A DNA stretch of 64,000 nucleotides from Acanthosepion lycidas (GCA_963932145.1 OZ010578.1:44153404-44217403); one strand, 5' to 3'. Shown: positions 31,020 through 43,494, counted from the stretch's first letter. Notes: generated by a model not told the origin, from the letters alone. A program made the numbers and translations.

Positions 31020-32709
31020 TGTGACACTATTTAGCTATGGTAATTGGCTAACTAATTAACCATAGAAATACTTAAGGCTAGAAAGAGCTATACCGAAAGA
31101 TAGACTGAGCAACATTAAAAAGAAGAATTTATTTTATTTACAAAAGAAAGATACTTTTCGCAAAAGACAGAAAATCAGTAAGAAGGAGCGAGACTGTGAT
31201 TCTGTCAAATTAATCAATGTCACGATAAGGGAGTGACGCGTCAAACGAAACAAAATTCTGAAAGATAAACAAAGCCGGCCGACGCATTGGCTTGGGACCA
31301 CTCTGGAGAATAGCCATTAATTATCTTTCAGAGATATCATTTAATTTTGGTTCTTGGGTCCAGTGAAGAGACCCATGTACGAATCTTGGCATGAGAAAAG
31401 AAATCGCGGATGAAAGTGTTATTATTACTTTTTCAAACTGTTGACGTCAGACACAGTGTCGTCGAAAATAGGCATCTGGTGATAAGAGAATTTTAAGACA
31501 TGAGAAAAATAAAGAATTTAATTATCAGGTAAACACGACCACCCAGTTAAAAGTTGACTATGTGGATTTGGGATGTGATAAAGAATTGGCAATCTGGGAA
31601 TTGTAAATGTTTTGGCGGAAGGAAAAGGAAAAGGAAAAAAAGGATTTTGTAAACAAAATTTTCGATAATAATTCTAAGAGGGCCATTCTAGCCAGACCCA
31701 CACTGCCGAGAGATTATTGGCTAACTGGTAGCATGGGCGATAGGCGGAGGTGAATGTATGAGAAAGACGAAGAAGTTGTTAACATTCACTGAGGGGATTG
31801 GTATGAAATACCAATGTGAGAGAGGAGGAGTCTAGGAGGATAATTCTCCTCTGGCCTTCCCTCACGAACGAGGGAGAAACACCCGAGATGGAAAGTGATT
31901 AGTCTTCCAAAAATAGGAAGTGATTGGTTTTCCTGGCCTAAGAACAAAGAGAATTCCTGTTAGGAATTGGGAATTCTCAAAGAACCCAAACCACGCCAGG
32001 CCCCACCCCGGAGTTGGTCGGTGTCCATATAAACAAACGTTTCGAGGCAGCTGAGAGAATTTTCGGCAGAGTTTCGGCAGAGTTTCAGAGTTTCGGCAGA
32101 GTGCGAGACACGGTCGGAGTTACAGAGTCAGAGTGTTGCCTCGCAGAAGCTGACCGAAAGATTTCCACGTCCTTTTCGACTTAGTCTTCCTACCAAAAGC
32201 AAGTTTTTATTGACGAACGACTTAAGATACCATAACTCGCTTAAGAAACGCAAAAAGTGTCACGAATCCATATAAAACGGGCCAGGAGAGAAACACATTC
32301 CTGTATTCAACAGATAGATAAAGTTAAAGGTTATTTCTCAACATATTTGAACATCGTGAGTTTGTTTTATTATTTTCCTTTTACTTACGCGTGTGTGGTA
32401 TCACCTTTACCCTGGATTCAGCTTGCACTAAGGCCCGACGCCTGATTGATTTCGTCTACCTAAGATCAAAGTCACAACGTGGGTAGGTTAGACTTGAGAT
32501 CAAAGCAGTTACTTCGGTGACCAGGCGTTGGAGGCGAGCTGAGAACGACAAAGCTGGTATCGAACCGGAAACGACCAGATCGACCAGATCGACCGGGACA
32601 CAGGATGGTGGCAGCGACAAGGAGTCAACCCCAAAACGCTGATGGAAGAAACCTTACAGCTTCGCGCCGCAACTGGGAGTTGAACACGAGCCGACGGCGC
32701 AGTGTCATA
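31020..32709 (+). mobile_element. LTR-like element, copy 1 (probable solo LTR)
   Basis: Begins TGTGACACTATTTAGC and ends AGTGTCATA, so the ends are inverted repeats. The whole unit matches 50116-51983 in opposite orientation, including the block after CATATAAACAAACG, the block TTGCCTCGCAGAAGCTGAC and the terminal TTTCGCGCCACAACTGGGAG region. CATATAAA at about 32026 is a plausible promoter. No coding sequence is seen, which fits a solo LTR of an unidentified element. Its right end abuts a LINE fragment without visible target duplication. Confidence 0.65.
32040..32105 (+). repeat. TTTCGGCAGAG short tandem repeat within the LTR-like element
   Basis: Three or four near-perfect copies of an 11-bp unit just downstream of the TATA-like CATATAAAC. 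Confidence 0.75.
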
Positions 32710-34480
32710 TATTGACGTCGCGACATTAAGGTTGTACAGAAGGCGCTTAAACGGTACGAGAAGGTAATAGCGGCCAAGATTAACCGTAACAAGTCTTGCG
32801 GCTTGCGGTTAGGTGGCTGGAAGGAGGTAGCGCTTCCGGGGCCTTTTAGTTGGACTGATGGGCCCATCCGCATTCTTGGAGTGTGGTTCGGGCCCGGTCT
32901 CCAACTAAAGAATTGGTCAGAAGTACAGGCAAAGGTCAGAGCGTCGGTCCGGACTTAGCTCCGAAGGAGGTTGTCCATAAAGGGTAGGGCGGAGGCGTTT
33001 GCGATTTACGTCTTGCCCCCTCATCCTTTACCGCTTGGCTGTACTTCCACCTTGCAGCACCCGTATGCAGGCGATCGTGCTTTTGTTGATCACCCACTTG
33101 TGAGATGGTCGCAAACATTGGGTCCGTAAAGAAGCCTGTTACCAGCATCCGTGTCATGGGGGATGGGATTGCTACACCTGGCGATGGGATTGCCACATCT
33201 GGCGAGTTCTACGCCACGTTTGAACGGAGTGCTCAATTTTGGCGCGGAGTATTAGGAACACCTTCCCCAGGCTTACCATCACTTCTCCCATTTGTGGGGG
33301 TAAGCGCCGTCGCGGTCATGGGAGGTTGTAGATTTTACTCAGCAAGTGTCAGTTGGCCTTGAAGGTAATTCCTCGGTCCAGTGACCTTTCAGGGCCTCGG
33401 AGACTATTGTATCATGAATTAGTGGAGGGGTTCGCGAAGGATCCTCTTTGTGACCGGCTCGACTTGTCAGCATCAGATTTGCGCTCTTTGTGGTTTTGGG
33501 CGCCAGCGGATGATTATCTCAGCAACTCTGAATTTTCACTTAGCTGGCGATTGATTCGGAAGTGCTACCTCTCAATGACGTACTTTTCAGATGGGGCGAG
33601 GCAGATTTGCTTGGCTGTCATCGGTGTGCCCTTGGCTTAGAAGAAACTGCTTCGCATGCCTTCTACCATTGTCCTCAGGTGCACCGTTTCTGGGATTATG
33701 TCGGTGAGTTGACGGCTCGTATCGCTTCCGATCGGCTCGTGTCCGTTGATCTCGCGTATGCGTGTGACAATGTGTCGCTCCTGTTCTCCGGGGCAAAACG
33801 ATGCTGTTTTTTATATTGCTAGTCGTGGCAAGAATGGTGGTGCTGACATCGCAAAAGGAAGGAATCTTGCGAGATGAACGTTATTAGCCATCAGGATCTG
33901 GTTGTTTTTTTAAGCATCAGCTTAGGCCCTAGGGTAAAAATCAGATTTGATCGAAAGCGTTTGATTTCGACAGATTTCAGCGAAAGGTGGATGACTGAGG
34001 CGAGCCTGGCTCGTGAGAACGGGTCTAGCATTGATTTTCTCTTTTAAGTTCCCTTAATGTACTGGGCGGTTTCCTGTGAACCGTCCCATGGTTAAAATTA
34101 GAGACAATGTTTTGTTTTGCTAGTTAATGTGAATAAGTGTTGTTCCCAGCCTGTTCCAGGCATTTTCTTTTGTTATGATCCATGTTGAGATTCCCAATCA
34201 CCCCAGTTTGTTTTTGCTCCGTTTTCATCTCGGCTGGGTCAGTCTTTGATTTTTCTCATTCCGTCAGTTATTTTCCCCTCCCCATTCCGTTAGTGAGTGT
34301 GCTTCTTGCTTGATTCTGTCTATCGGTAGAATACAGCGACCACTCATTATTTTGATGGGTAGCGGGTCCTAAACTGTTAGTAACTAACAAATGTTAGTAA
34401 CATTTTTTGTTTACTTTTAGTTTTATATTCATGTTGTGTTACATTTTCTTAGTTTGTTTTCTGGGTTAATTCCCGCTCCC
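32709..34480 (+). pseudogene. Tx1-like LINE fragment: ORF2 C-terminus and 3' UTR, broken
   Basis: Begins inside the RT just after the YADD region (KVVQKALKRYEKVIAAKINR), continues with CGLRLGGWKEVALPGPFSW and ILGVWFGPGLQL, and later CHRCALGLEETASHAFYHC, which is the C-terminal zinc cluster of the intact ORF2. Stops, a shift near 32960 and a rearranged stretch at 33090-33350 break it. The noncoding tail from 34048 resembles the 3' UTR of the full-length copy in layout, with CCCCTCCCCATTCCG near 34274. Confidence 0.8.
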
Positions 34481-35400
34481 ATATCATGAAATTTTTTTGG
34501 ACTTTAAGTTTAAACTTTGAAATTTTTATGCCATGTTTTGAATTTGATTCTGAAGGAACCCTGCAAATATGCGGTATTTTGGGGTATGCAGGATTGAGAG
34601 GTGATGGATATGTTCACTTTTTCGCTAAAAAAGTGGCATATCCTGATGAAAAAGGCCCCAAACTTAATAAAAACAAAGTTTTGTCGCGAAAAAGTTTATG
34701 TTAGTAAGAGGAGAGACCAAAGTATTCTTTATTTATTTTTTAAGATTTTTTATTCTTTTTTTTAGCATGTTTGAAATTTTGGTTGAAAATCTTGTTTATT
34801 TTTATTTTTTAGGTTAGAGGTCGACGTAATATTTAGCAATAGCATTAGGATTTTTAGCGCCTTTTTCAGTTGAAAACACATTAATGTTGAAATTCTTGCA
34901 AAGATCAAATAATTGTCGGATTTTAATCACAATGAAACTTTCAGAACTTATTAAAAAAATGAATTCATTTTTTTTTTTTACAAATGTTTGTTTTTTAGAA
35001 AGTCATGGTAAAAAAAAATATTTTTTACATCTGTTTTTTACCCCGTTACTTAATTTTAAAACTTGAAAACTCGAAACTGAGTGTCGCTGTAATTTTTTAA
35101 AATTAAGTGCAGAAAACCTTGAAGAATATAAATCGACTTCTTTTGTAAAGAATTATATGGAAATACTCAAACTTTTAGCTCTGAATTGTAAAATACAAAA
35201 AAAAAAAAATAAACTCAATAAAAAACTAAGAAGACGTTATTTAATTTAATTGAAAAAAAAAGATTTTAAGGTTTTTTTTTATGAATAAAGGACGTCTGAA
35301 GCCAAAAATAAGAATGTCTGAAGAGCCAATTTTTTTCTATGAAAAATGAATTTTTACAAGAATTGTTTTCTTTCTTTTTTTCAATTTTATGAAAAAAAAT
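34480..35400 (+). repeat. AT-rich dispersed repeat, copy 1
   Basis: Shares ordered landmarks with copies at 36340, 46140 and 47170: TGATGAAAAAGGCCCCAAAC, AGAGACCAAAGTATTC, a block before TCTTGCAAAGATCAAATAAT, ACTTTCAGAA, and AGCTCTGAATTGTAA with CAATAAA. No open frame is conserved among the copies, so it is a noncoding or long-dead element. Confidence 0.65.
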
Positions 35401-36339
35401 CCGACTCACGACCCATTGATTCATTACAAATTACAATATTCATTCACCACAAGAACTTATACCGAAAATTATCGGTATTCCCACGATATGACATATTCTG
35501 AGAATTAATTTAGCATGAAAAATATTTTGTTCATATGCTTTTTAAAATAAAGGCTAATATTGGTGGGTTGTCGAAAACCTCGTGTTTAAAACAAAGAATT
35601 GATTAGTAGACAAGAAGTCCATTAAAAAATTAGAATTCAATTTAAATTTTAGAAAAATAATTTAAAATTATTTTGCTCCACTTTGTAATATAACACTTTT
35701 ACTTTTGAATTTTCCTTTTCTCAACTATTTTTACTTGTTTTTAAAATAATAACTATTATATTGTTTTTTAAATAATTTGTTTAATAAGTCTAATATTAAT
35801 TCAGGTAAAATAGGTGAGCTGGAACGAATCCCTTATAAAACCATTTCATTTCAGTTTTTAATAATTTCTTCAACGACTGTCATGTCGCGTTGCTGTTAAG
35901 TTTTTTAGTGTTTAACATTTGATCTTTAATTTTTCCTTTTCAAGTAAGTATTGAAAATTTATTAATTTCAGATTGTTTAGTAAGCATTATGATTGAATAC
36001 ATATGTAAACCTTCTTTTGTTTATGTGTGATGAATGAAAGCGATACTTTTTTCTTTTTAATAAAAAAATGTTTTTTTGACTTCTTGTTTTGTTGAGGTAA
36101 AAAAAAAAATCATTTATTTTATTATTTGTACTGAAAGAAATAAAATTTATTTATATAGACATTAAATTTATTAATCGCTTTATTTAGAAATTTGGTAACT
36201 TCTTAAACATTTTTTAAAATAGGTTTTTAAAGTTCAAAAGTAAATGTTTACGTAAAAAAAAAAATGATATCGAATATTTTATTTTTGTATTTATGTCCAA
36301 TTTTTTTTTTTTTTTTCTAAAACTAGTACATATGAAAAA

Positions 36340-37110
36340 TGTATTTTTATTCATGGGTGAGTGAAGGCAATATGGTAGGTTGCACGGTATATCCAAGAAT
36401 TGGTTCTGTTCTTAATTTTCACTGTTCTTTGATGCATATATGCATGCAAAAACATAGCATTTTATTATTTTACTATTTTTTACACCCGATTAATGCTCTT
36501 TTTTTTACAAGCTGGTCCGAAAGTCTTGTCAGCCATCCCTCTCCCTGTCAGTGTCAGCCATTTGAAATAGAAAATTGCATTAATGCGGAATGCCCCAAAT
36601 TTGATAAAAAAAAACAAAATTTTATCATCAAAAATGTTTGCTATTATTAAGAGGAAAGAGCAAAGTATTTTTTATTATTTTACAATATTTTTTCATCCTT
36701 TCTAGCACTTTTCGACATTTTCGTTTTAAAATCATGTCTTGCATCAGCGGGACCGGTCACTAGTCAAGTCAAGTGTTGTGTCTTTTTTTTTTTTTTTGTG
36801 GTAAAAAAATACATTGTTTTGGAAATTCTTGCAAAAATCAAATAGTTGTCGGATTTTAATTAAATTTATCAGAACTTCTTCACAAATTGAATTTTTTTTT
36901 TTTTTTTTAGAGAATCTTGGTAAAAATTTTTTTTATTTCAAATTGAAATTTCAAGAAATTAAATTCCACTCTTTTCAATTCATGTTAGTTAAAAAAAGCA
37001 GGCCTCATTGGAGAATTTAAATCCTCAATTTGTTTTTGTCAAACCGTTTACTGAAAATCTGCTCTGAATCATAAAAGCAATAATGCATTAAACATTTTTT
37101 AAGTAGAATA
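36340..37110 (+). repeat. AT-rich dispersed repeat, copy 2
   Basis: Same landmark order as copy 1, starting from AATGCCCCAAATTTGATAAA, then AAGAGGAAAGAGCAAAGTAT and CTTGCAAAAATCAAATAGTT. Diverged. Confidence 0.6.
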
Positions 37111-37119
37111 AGTAAGTTT

Positions 37120-38950
37120 TAAATCTTTAAAATTTTGTATTAATTTTATCCTTTTAGAGATGATATTGTTGAGTAAAAAAGTATATTTACTAATCATAAA
37201 GAGAAAAGCTTAGTACAAATCGTCAAATATCAATAGTTTTTTAAAAATTTTGAATTTTTTGTTTTTGTATGTAAACGTGCCGATTTTTCTAGATATGGTC
37301 GCTTATACACAACATTATTGGAAAATAAGAGCAATGACTATAGTAAATTCAAAGCCAGAAAGTATCTAAAGTACAATAAAACATTAAATTACAGAGAATA
37401 TTTTCTTCAAATTTTAAGATTGAGTACTTAATTATATAAAAAAAGGCTCTCATGTTCAAAACATTTTTTACAGCTAAAGCCTCCACAGAACAACTAGATA
37501 AACATTGGGCTATCAAACATGTCAACAGCTTAAATAAACAGCTACTTCTGTGTTAAAAAATGCGTTTCTGTGATATTTTAAACTTGAAGTAAATAATGTT
37601 AATGTTAATCAGATTAATATTCCTCAAAGTTTCGGAAAATTACATTTTATTATTTGGAAGACTTTTTGATAAAGAGAGTTACATTGCAGTGAAAGATAAC
37701 CAAAAAATGCACTAATCAGCTATTTTAGAAAAACAAAACAAAAACTACTCCCAGTCAATTTAAATTAGTTTTGAAAATACAGCAAAGTGTTTTGCTCATT
37801 GGAAATATTCAATTTAATCTATTAGTTTGAAATTAAAAGAAAGATAAAAGCTTCAAGAAAGATTCTTAGGTATTGTGTTTTCTGTGGTAGTGCCTACTCT
37901 TATGTATACATTTCATTCCTTCATTCACTGTGTTGAAAATTTGTTAATTGGATAATTCCCTGATTTCTGGTAAGCTTTATAAAAACTGAGGGCAGTATGT
38001 TTTGTTTTTGTTTGCTTTCATTTTGGGGGAAAATGCATGCACTTTGTTAATTTTACAGAATAAGCATGACAAGACAAAAAAACTGGACCTAACTAAAATA
38101 TTGGGGTCGGTGGGAGTCTTTCTATGTCAAATCAACAGCGGTCTGACCATCATTGATATGGATTTTTTTTTTTTTTTTTTTTAACAAATTTGGTACACTT
38201 AAAGAACTATATGATAGAAATTGAATGGTACCTATTTTACATCTCTTGATCAAAGGATTCCTGTGATATAACCCTTTGACCCTTGCCAAGTAGGTGAATT
38301 TTGGAAAATAGTCACAAAGTTTAAATAGCAATATCTCAGTTGTTTTTTCACCTATAAAACTAAATTATATATCATTTTAGTGGCTCTAAAAGGTTATGTA
38401 TTTATTTATTTATTTTGTTTTAAAGGTCAAATAAGATATTTTGACCTTAACCATTAACCTTTAATATCTCAAACATATCTTGTAATTTTTTAAGTTTGAT
38501 AACAAATTTGTCTGCTTCATGACACGATATGTACAAAATTTAGTGGTGGACTTTTGATTGTGGCCTGATTTAAGGAGGTTTTACTGAGGTTGAGCCAAAT
38601 TCAAAATGGCAGATTTTGGTATTTGTCATTATAACTAACATTTTCATGTATTCCAATATGGTCAAGTTGTATATCTTTAGAAAGTTCTTTGAATGCTGGT
38701 TAATATTCACAAAAGAAGTATAATGATAAAATGAACAGAATTTGTGTTATTTTGGTTAAATATTGATCAATTTGGTGGTAAATAATCAACCCTATTTTTG
38801 GTTTTTAAATTTTTATTATACAAATAGATTTTTAAGTGACATAGTGAAAGTAATTATTTAAAAAAAAAAAAAGTGTCATGAATTAATGTTAAGATGACAT
38901 AAAATATTGAAATATACAACAATTGATGTTAACGGTTGAGAAATTTTTAA
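37120..38950. other. No gene recognised
   Basis: Very AT-rich, with a T run at 38162-38182. Part of 38240-38760 reads like old transposon noncoding sequence, but I cannot tie it to an element. Confidence 0.45.
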
Positions 38951-39339
38951 CATTTGACACAGTAACACTAAATGCACAAAACAATCAAATTTTGTATATT
39001 TACTTATATATTTAAAAAATAAAGTTTTGATCTGAAAAAGTAATGCATTAAAATGAATATTTAAAAAAGATTCCTAACATTTACAAAGGGATTAACAAGC
39101 AAATCTGTTGTCGAATAAAATTAACAGCATTACCTGAGTTTTCTGAATGTACTTCGACATCTGCTTTTTTTCCAAACCTGGAATCATTCATTCAATAAAT
39201 ATGTAAACATGAATAACTAAAAACTAAAAAGGCTTCTGACTTTGCCAAGAATGGAAAGTCTTGGATTTCTGGTTGGAAGTATCTGGTAGAAATGTGTAAG
39301 GTCACTTGCATGGCTGAACCCAGAATTCATTTGTGACAA

Positions 39340-40080
39340 AAAAGCTTCCACAGAAGACAGTCTAAAAAGATGTCTTTCCTACATGATGGCCAGAAAACAA
39401 ATCGGCAAGTTTGATTGTGATGACATCATCAGTCAATGCAAAAAGTTTGAGGAGGCAGCTGCTGGAAATATTACTTTCAAGAATTTCAGCAAGCACGAAG
39501 ACCATCTGGACACTTTGTTCTACTCTTCTTTGTTTAATAACAAAGAATATCAAAAACTGGAAAGTTGTTCATATTTCTGATACTTATGGACAGGCTTCAG
39601 TGGAGTGAAGTTTCTCAGTCAATAACGAAATTTACACTGACAATTTTAAAGTGCAAACTCTGGTCGCGCAGTACATTATCACAGATTATTTGGCCATAGT
39701 TGGAGGTGCTGGGAATGTTCTCATGACTAAGGCTCTTCTCTGCAGTGCTTCAATGCCAGAACAGCATACAACCAATTACCTTGAGGTTGAGAAGAAAAAT
39801 AGTCAGGAAGAAGCAACTGAACAAAAATGGAAATCTGTGCTTATGGAAATTGAAGAACGGAATACTAAAAAAATGCAAGCATGAAAGTTGCACACAAGAT
39901 TTGCTAAAGTCAGTTGATAGTTATGCAAAGAAAGGTGAGCAGATGCAGAACTTCACACTTATCACAAAGTCCAATGCCATGCAAAGATCTGCAAAAGACA
40001 AATCCATAAAGATATCAAAATTGGAAGAGGAGCTGAATGCTAAACTAGATAAACTTTGTGAAAATTTCTATTTGTAGTTC
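39340..40080 (+). pseudogene. Transposase-like C-terminal remnant (hAT-related)
   Basis: Across shifted frames the plus strand gives DTYGQASVE, then SFSVNNEIYTDNFKVQTLV and AQYIITDYLAIVGGAGNVL, followed by a charged coiled-coil-like tail (KKNSQEEATEQKWKSVLME, ITKSNAMQRSAKDKS). The SVN-x-E-I block followed by a Lys/Glu-rich helix is typical of hAT-type dimerisation regions in multicopy invertebrate proteins. At least three frame breaks are present. Confidence 0.5.
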
Positions 40081-40703
40081 TGTTCATTAAAACCATTATA
40101 CTTAACTTCACAAGAAATGTGCAGTATGAGTAGTCTAAGTAGCTGAAATGTGTAGCAGAAGAATTAAAGTGTGTAATTCAAAATTTTCAAGTGTAGAACT
40201 TCAAACTGTAGAATGCTACACAAAATGTGTAACATAAACCTTGTCTGCATTCAGTTGTGTTTTAGTCTTCAACACTTTGATTTCTTCACTACTTTCAACT
40301 GATCCATGTGACATGAATTATTGGAACCAGCCGTAGCTTTTCTTAGAACATTTCATCTGTCAAACTATTAAAAGATAAATCACAAAGTTTGTGTTTTTGA
40401 AATTGATGACCATTCACTTTGTGTCCATGCGTGCATGCATATGTGCCAGTTTCAGTTCTGGAAAAGTTTTTGAATTTTTTTTTTTTTTTTTTACACGGAT
40501 CTATGGGAATCCTGATGTTGTATTTTGGCTTGACTATTTATGTATGCTTGTCAGTGGTGCATTATTGGTAGTGAAGTCTATTCTGCATTTGGATGTTCAA
40601 TTATTCATACTCTGCAGCCTATAGAATAATTTGAAAAATTACAGTTACGTTAATACAATAAACCTTACTAGCTATAATGCACCATTGACTAGTATATATA
40701 AAT

Positions 40704-40770
40704 AGAAACAGGCTGTCACCACTTGATGTTGACCTCAGTGTCCACCTTTCCATTTTTTTTTTTTTACACA
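40704..40770 (+). repeat. 3' half of the PLE-type hammerhead repeat
   Basis: GAAACAGGCTGTCACCACTT and the following ~50 bp match 14426-14490. The 5' half, including the CTGACGA box, is absent and replaced by TATATAAATA. Confidence 0.55.
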
Positions 40771-40814
40771 CGCACACACACACATTTTACTTTAGGATAT
40801 TACAACAAAAGCAT

Positions 40815-40887
40815 GTAAAAATCGCTACACAATTGCAATTGTGTTTCAACACATAACGATGTGTCTCATCAGGCAAGTGTAAATTAC
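40815..40887 (-). ncRNA. Hammerhead ribozyme candidate, type I, complete core
   Basis: Minus strand: CTGATGA (40872-40866), then stem II of 7 bp (40865-40859 with 40854-40848, outer pair G-U, loop CGTT), then GAAA (40847-40844). Stem III has 6 bp plus the A15.1-U16.1 pair (40843-40838 with 40833-40828, loop TGCA), then A40826 as the cleavage base, giving a GUA triplet. Stem I pairs GC and two more bases (40873-40876 with 40825-40822), then an internal loop, then GTAA with TTAC (40887-40884 with 40818-40815). All invariant core bases are present. Type I hammerheads with an internal loop in stem I are known from Penelope-like elements and retrozymes. Confidence 0.75.
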
Positions 40888-41015
40888 TAGCGAGTGAACT
40901 ATTAATTTGATTTCAAAAGCAAAATACGTCCTCATTTAAAAAAAAAAAACGAAAAATATATAAGGCTTGAGGGCTTTACTCTGATCAACCAATCACCCCA
41001 ATGCATCATTCATGT

Positions 41016-41065
41016 GTTGAAACATGACTGCAATTGTGTATTGATTCTTAGAATTGAAAATTATT
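41016..41065 (+). repeat. Inverted relative of the hammerhead 3' half
   Basis: CATGTGTTGAAACATGACTG and GCAATTGTGTATTGATTC resemble the stem II-GAAA-stem III part of the minus-strand ribozyme at 40815-40887, in opposite orientation. No CTGATGA box is found upstream, so it cannot be a ribozyme now. Confidence 0.5.
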
Positions 41066-41384
41066 ATTATTTTTATTTATTTATTTTTTTCCTATTGATT
41101 TAGAAGGGGTTGGGAGGTCCTTGTCCATAATATTGATACAGTCTATCATTCACCCATACTTTTTACAGAGTTATCTGGAAATGGCTGTTAATTATAAATG
41201 TTGAAAGTTTTTACGTCATTAGTATCTGATTTTTTTTCTTTCTTTTTTTTTTTTTTAAAACTTGGTAAAACTTTTGTAGAGAAGGGAATTTTTTTTTTTT
41301 TTTTTTCCTAAGAACATGCACAAGCATACGTTTATTAATTTCTGTAATTTTTTGTTCTGTAAAAAAAAAAAAAATTGGGTAAGA

Positions 41385-42060
41385 GTTTAAACAATAAAGT
41401 GAACAATTTCTTTAAATAAATCACTGAAGTACCTTGCTACTCATATTTAAGTCCTAAAATTCTGAAATTATAATGTAAGAACATTATCATCTCTTTTGTT
41501 TCACCTTTCAATTGATTTCTTTTTGGTAAGTAAATGCTACCTCCAATACTAAATAACGATTCACTCTTTTAAAAGAGGTAGGTACTGATTGATAGATATT
41601 CCCTGGCTGAAAGTGCAATGATGGGAAATTCATTTTTATTTGAATTTCACTATTGAAAAACATCACTTTTTATATTTTTTAATGCAATACATTTTGCCAT
41701 TTTAATTTTTAATAAGTATATATTTTTGTTTGTTTCACCGACTGCTTTATCTTGTATTCTCATACATATTGACTCCCCTTTTTTTTTTTCTTCATCACCT
41801 TTTTTTTTTCTTTAATTCATTGAGGCACTGAATTAAAGTGACTGTTATCACTTTTCTCTTCAAACTTATCAGATAAGTCATTCTCCATGCCTTGTGATAC
41901 TTTGGGTGAGGTGTCTGTTTTTCCTTCAGTTATAGAATAGATGTCTTGAGTGACCCATTCTGCAATAGCCTTGTCTTTAGGCAGGCCATTAGTTATTTTC
42001 CAGGAAACCAGTCTTGAACCTGGTATCAAGATATGTTGCTTTCCAAGCTGAAAGGGTTGA
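41385..42060 (-). pseudogene. hAT transposase remnant A
   Basis: The minus strand gives SLFSIGGSIYLPKRNQLKGE, then EMIMFLHYNFRIL: the hAT C-terminal dimerisation signature in which FS-x-x-G is followed by KRN-x-L and FLHYN. Further 5' on the same strand, DKAIAEWVTQDIYSITEGK resembles the region after the BED finger. A diverged copy of the C-terminal part lies at 57240-57500. Confidence 0.65.
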
Positions 42061-42332
42061 ATCTAACCCATCAAATAGTCCTTTCTCTTCTCCCTTTTTA
42101 AAAAAAGTGATAAATGACTTTAATGTGTGGTATAATATAAGAGGCAGTTACTTCTCTATTACTTAATAAAATTGTACACTCAATGAATTGTTTAGAAATT
42201 TTCAGTAATTTCTCTAAAAATCTTCCCTTGGTTGGATTCTAAACAATGCGGTTTTGCATGATCACTGCAATATGAGATAAGAGCATTTTTTTTTTTTTTT
42301 TTTTTTTTTTTTGTTCAAATACTCTAGACATC

Positions 42333-42599
42333 ATACATCTTGGTTGTAATAGACACAATGTTTCAGCCAAATACCCACTTTCCATTATCACGCTAATATG
42401 TGATATCAGAGGTAACTGAGTAGATTGGGGAAGATCTATTTTTTACTAACTCTTAATGAATTAACTCTTAATGAATTCCAATTGGTTTATTTCAGATTCA
42501 AATCTTCCTAAAGCCTTTTCTAAAATCATTTTATGGTTTCTAATTATCTTTAATCCGTTCTTTCTTTCCCTTTTCTGCTAGATTATTAATTAGTTTCCT

Positions 42600-42637
<38 letters not shown>

Positions 42638-42765
42638 CACTGTTTAATCTTATTTGCTGCTTGAAATCATCATTAGGCATTCTTGTGCATTAAATTAGGG
42701 TTACCGCCCTGTATTATATCCCCCATGCATTTAAATGTTAACCAGGGTTAGCACCCTGTTATCTC
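42333..42765 (-). repeat. Dispersed module M, copy 1
   Basis: From TTGGTTGTAATAGACACAAT through AGTAGATTGGGGAAGATCTA and a long T run to CCAGGGTTAGCACCCTGTTA, this matches 58372-58805 at high identity. The tails differ mainly in T-run length (42606-42633 here). Just beyond it, GTGGTGGGACAATTATTTGG (minus, 42817-42798) resembles a hAT terminal repeat, so the module may lie inside a hAT element here. Confidence 0.7.
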
Positions 42766-42829
42766 TCATGCAGTTTGATATTTCTGATTCTCAATTCCAA
42801 ATAATTGTCCCACCACTTATATATTTACA

Positions 42830-42925
42830 AATACATACAAGTTATCTTCTACATGCCATGGTCCTTCAGAACATGGGTGATTATGGCTCCCCAAACTTCT
42901 TATGCCTTGTGACCCTTGCTTTTCT
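42830..42925 (-). pseudogene. LINE 3' coding fragment (as at 24.2 kb)
   Basis: Minus strand reads RARVTRHKKFGEP then RTMACR with stops, resembling the ATKDRELWRTMIAHVLK region at 24187-24250. Very short. Confidence 0.45.
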
Positions 42926-43248
42926 GTCATTGTTCCATTCTTGCAATCAATTTAGTGCTTTTAACACCTGCAGTATTCTTGTTATATAAATCTATTGTTA
43001 ATTATGTTTGGACTAATGTTTTTATTTTTGTTACGATCACAACATTTTGGCTGTGGTGGCCTCCAGTCTTATTAAGGTGTTCTTTTATTCAAATAACCTC
43101 CAGAGAATTTTGAACTGAACCCTCTACATTACTAGATATTTCTCACTCGGCTGCATAAGTTTTTAATCTATTTATCAATTTGTATTTTTAGTACTACTCA
43201 GTTATTTGTCTATATTTCTGAGATGAGGTATTGTAACTATTTATACTA

Positions 43249-43328
43249 TTATGTTGGTGCAAAAATAATGTCGTTTTTTTGCCGTTAAAAAATACGTCAA
43301 AAACGACATTATTTTTGCACCAACCTAA
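43249..43328 (+). mobile_element. 80-bp MADE1-like mariner MITE, copy 1
   Basis: Terminal inverted repeats of about 30 bp (TTATGTTGGTGCAAAAATAA at the left, TTATTTTTGCACCAACCTAA at the right) with TA duplicated on both sides. Length and ends match the MADE1/Hsmar1-type pattern of mariner derivatives, although the centre differs. Non-autonomous. Confidence 0.93.
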
Positions 43329-43337
43329 TATTTACAT

Positions 43338-43440
43338 TGTTTGAACTGTTATCCTCATCTTTGTCATGTTCATGAAGTTTCTGCCATTGTATGCTTTGAC
43401 CTTCTTCAGGTAATATTTGTTGGAATTTTGAACTGAACTC
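43338..43440 (-). repeat. PLE-associated repeat, copy 2
   Basis: Reverse complement reads CCTGAAGAAGGTCAAAGC, then ATGGCAGAAAC and AAGATGAGGATAACAGTTC. Same unit as 8390-8465, inverted with respect to the PLE coding remnant that follows. Confidence 0.6.
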
Positions 43441-43494
43441 TGAAATATGCAAATAGTGTAAATAGTTACTCAGTTATTGCTGTATCCACTGACT

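Noticed and set aside
34637..34690. CCTGATGAAAAAGGCC in the AT-rich repeat family as a ribozyme core
   Set aside because: No stem II and no correctly placed GAAA with stem III; other copies lose the box.
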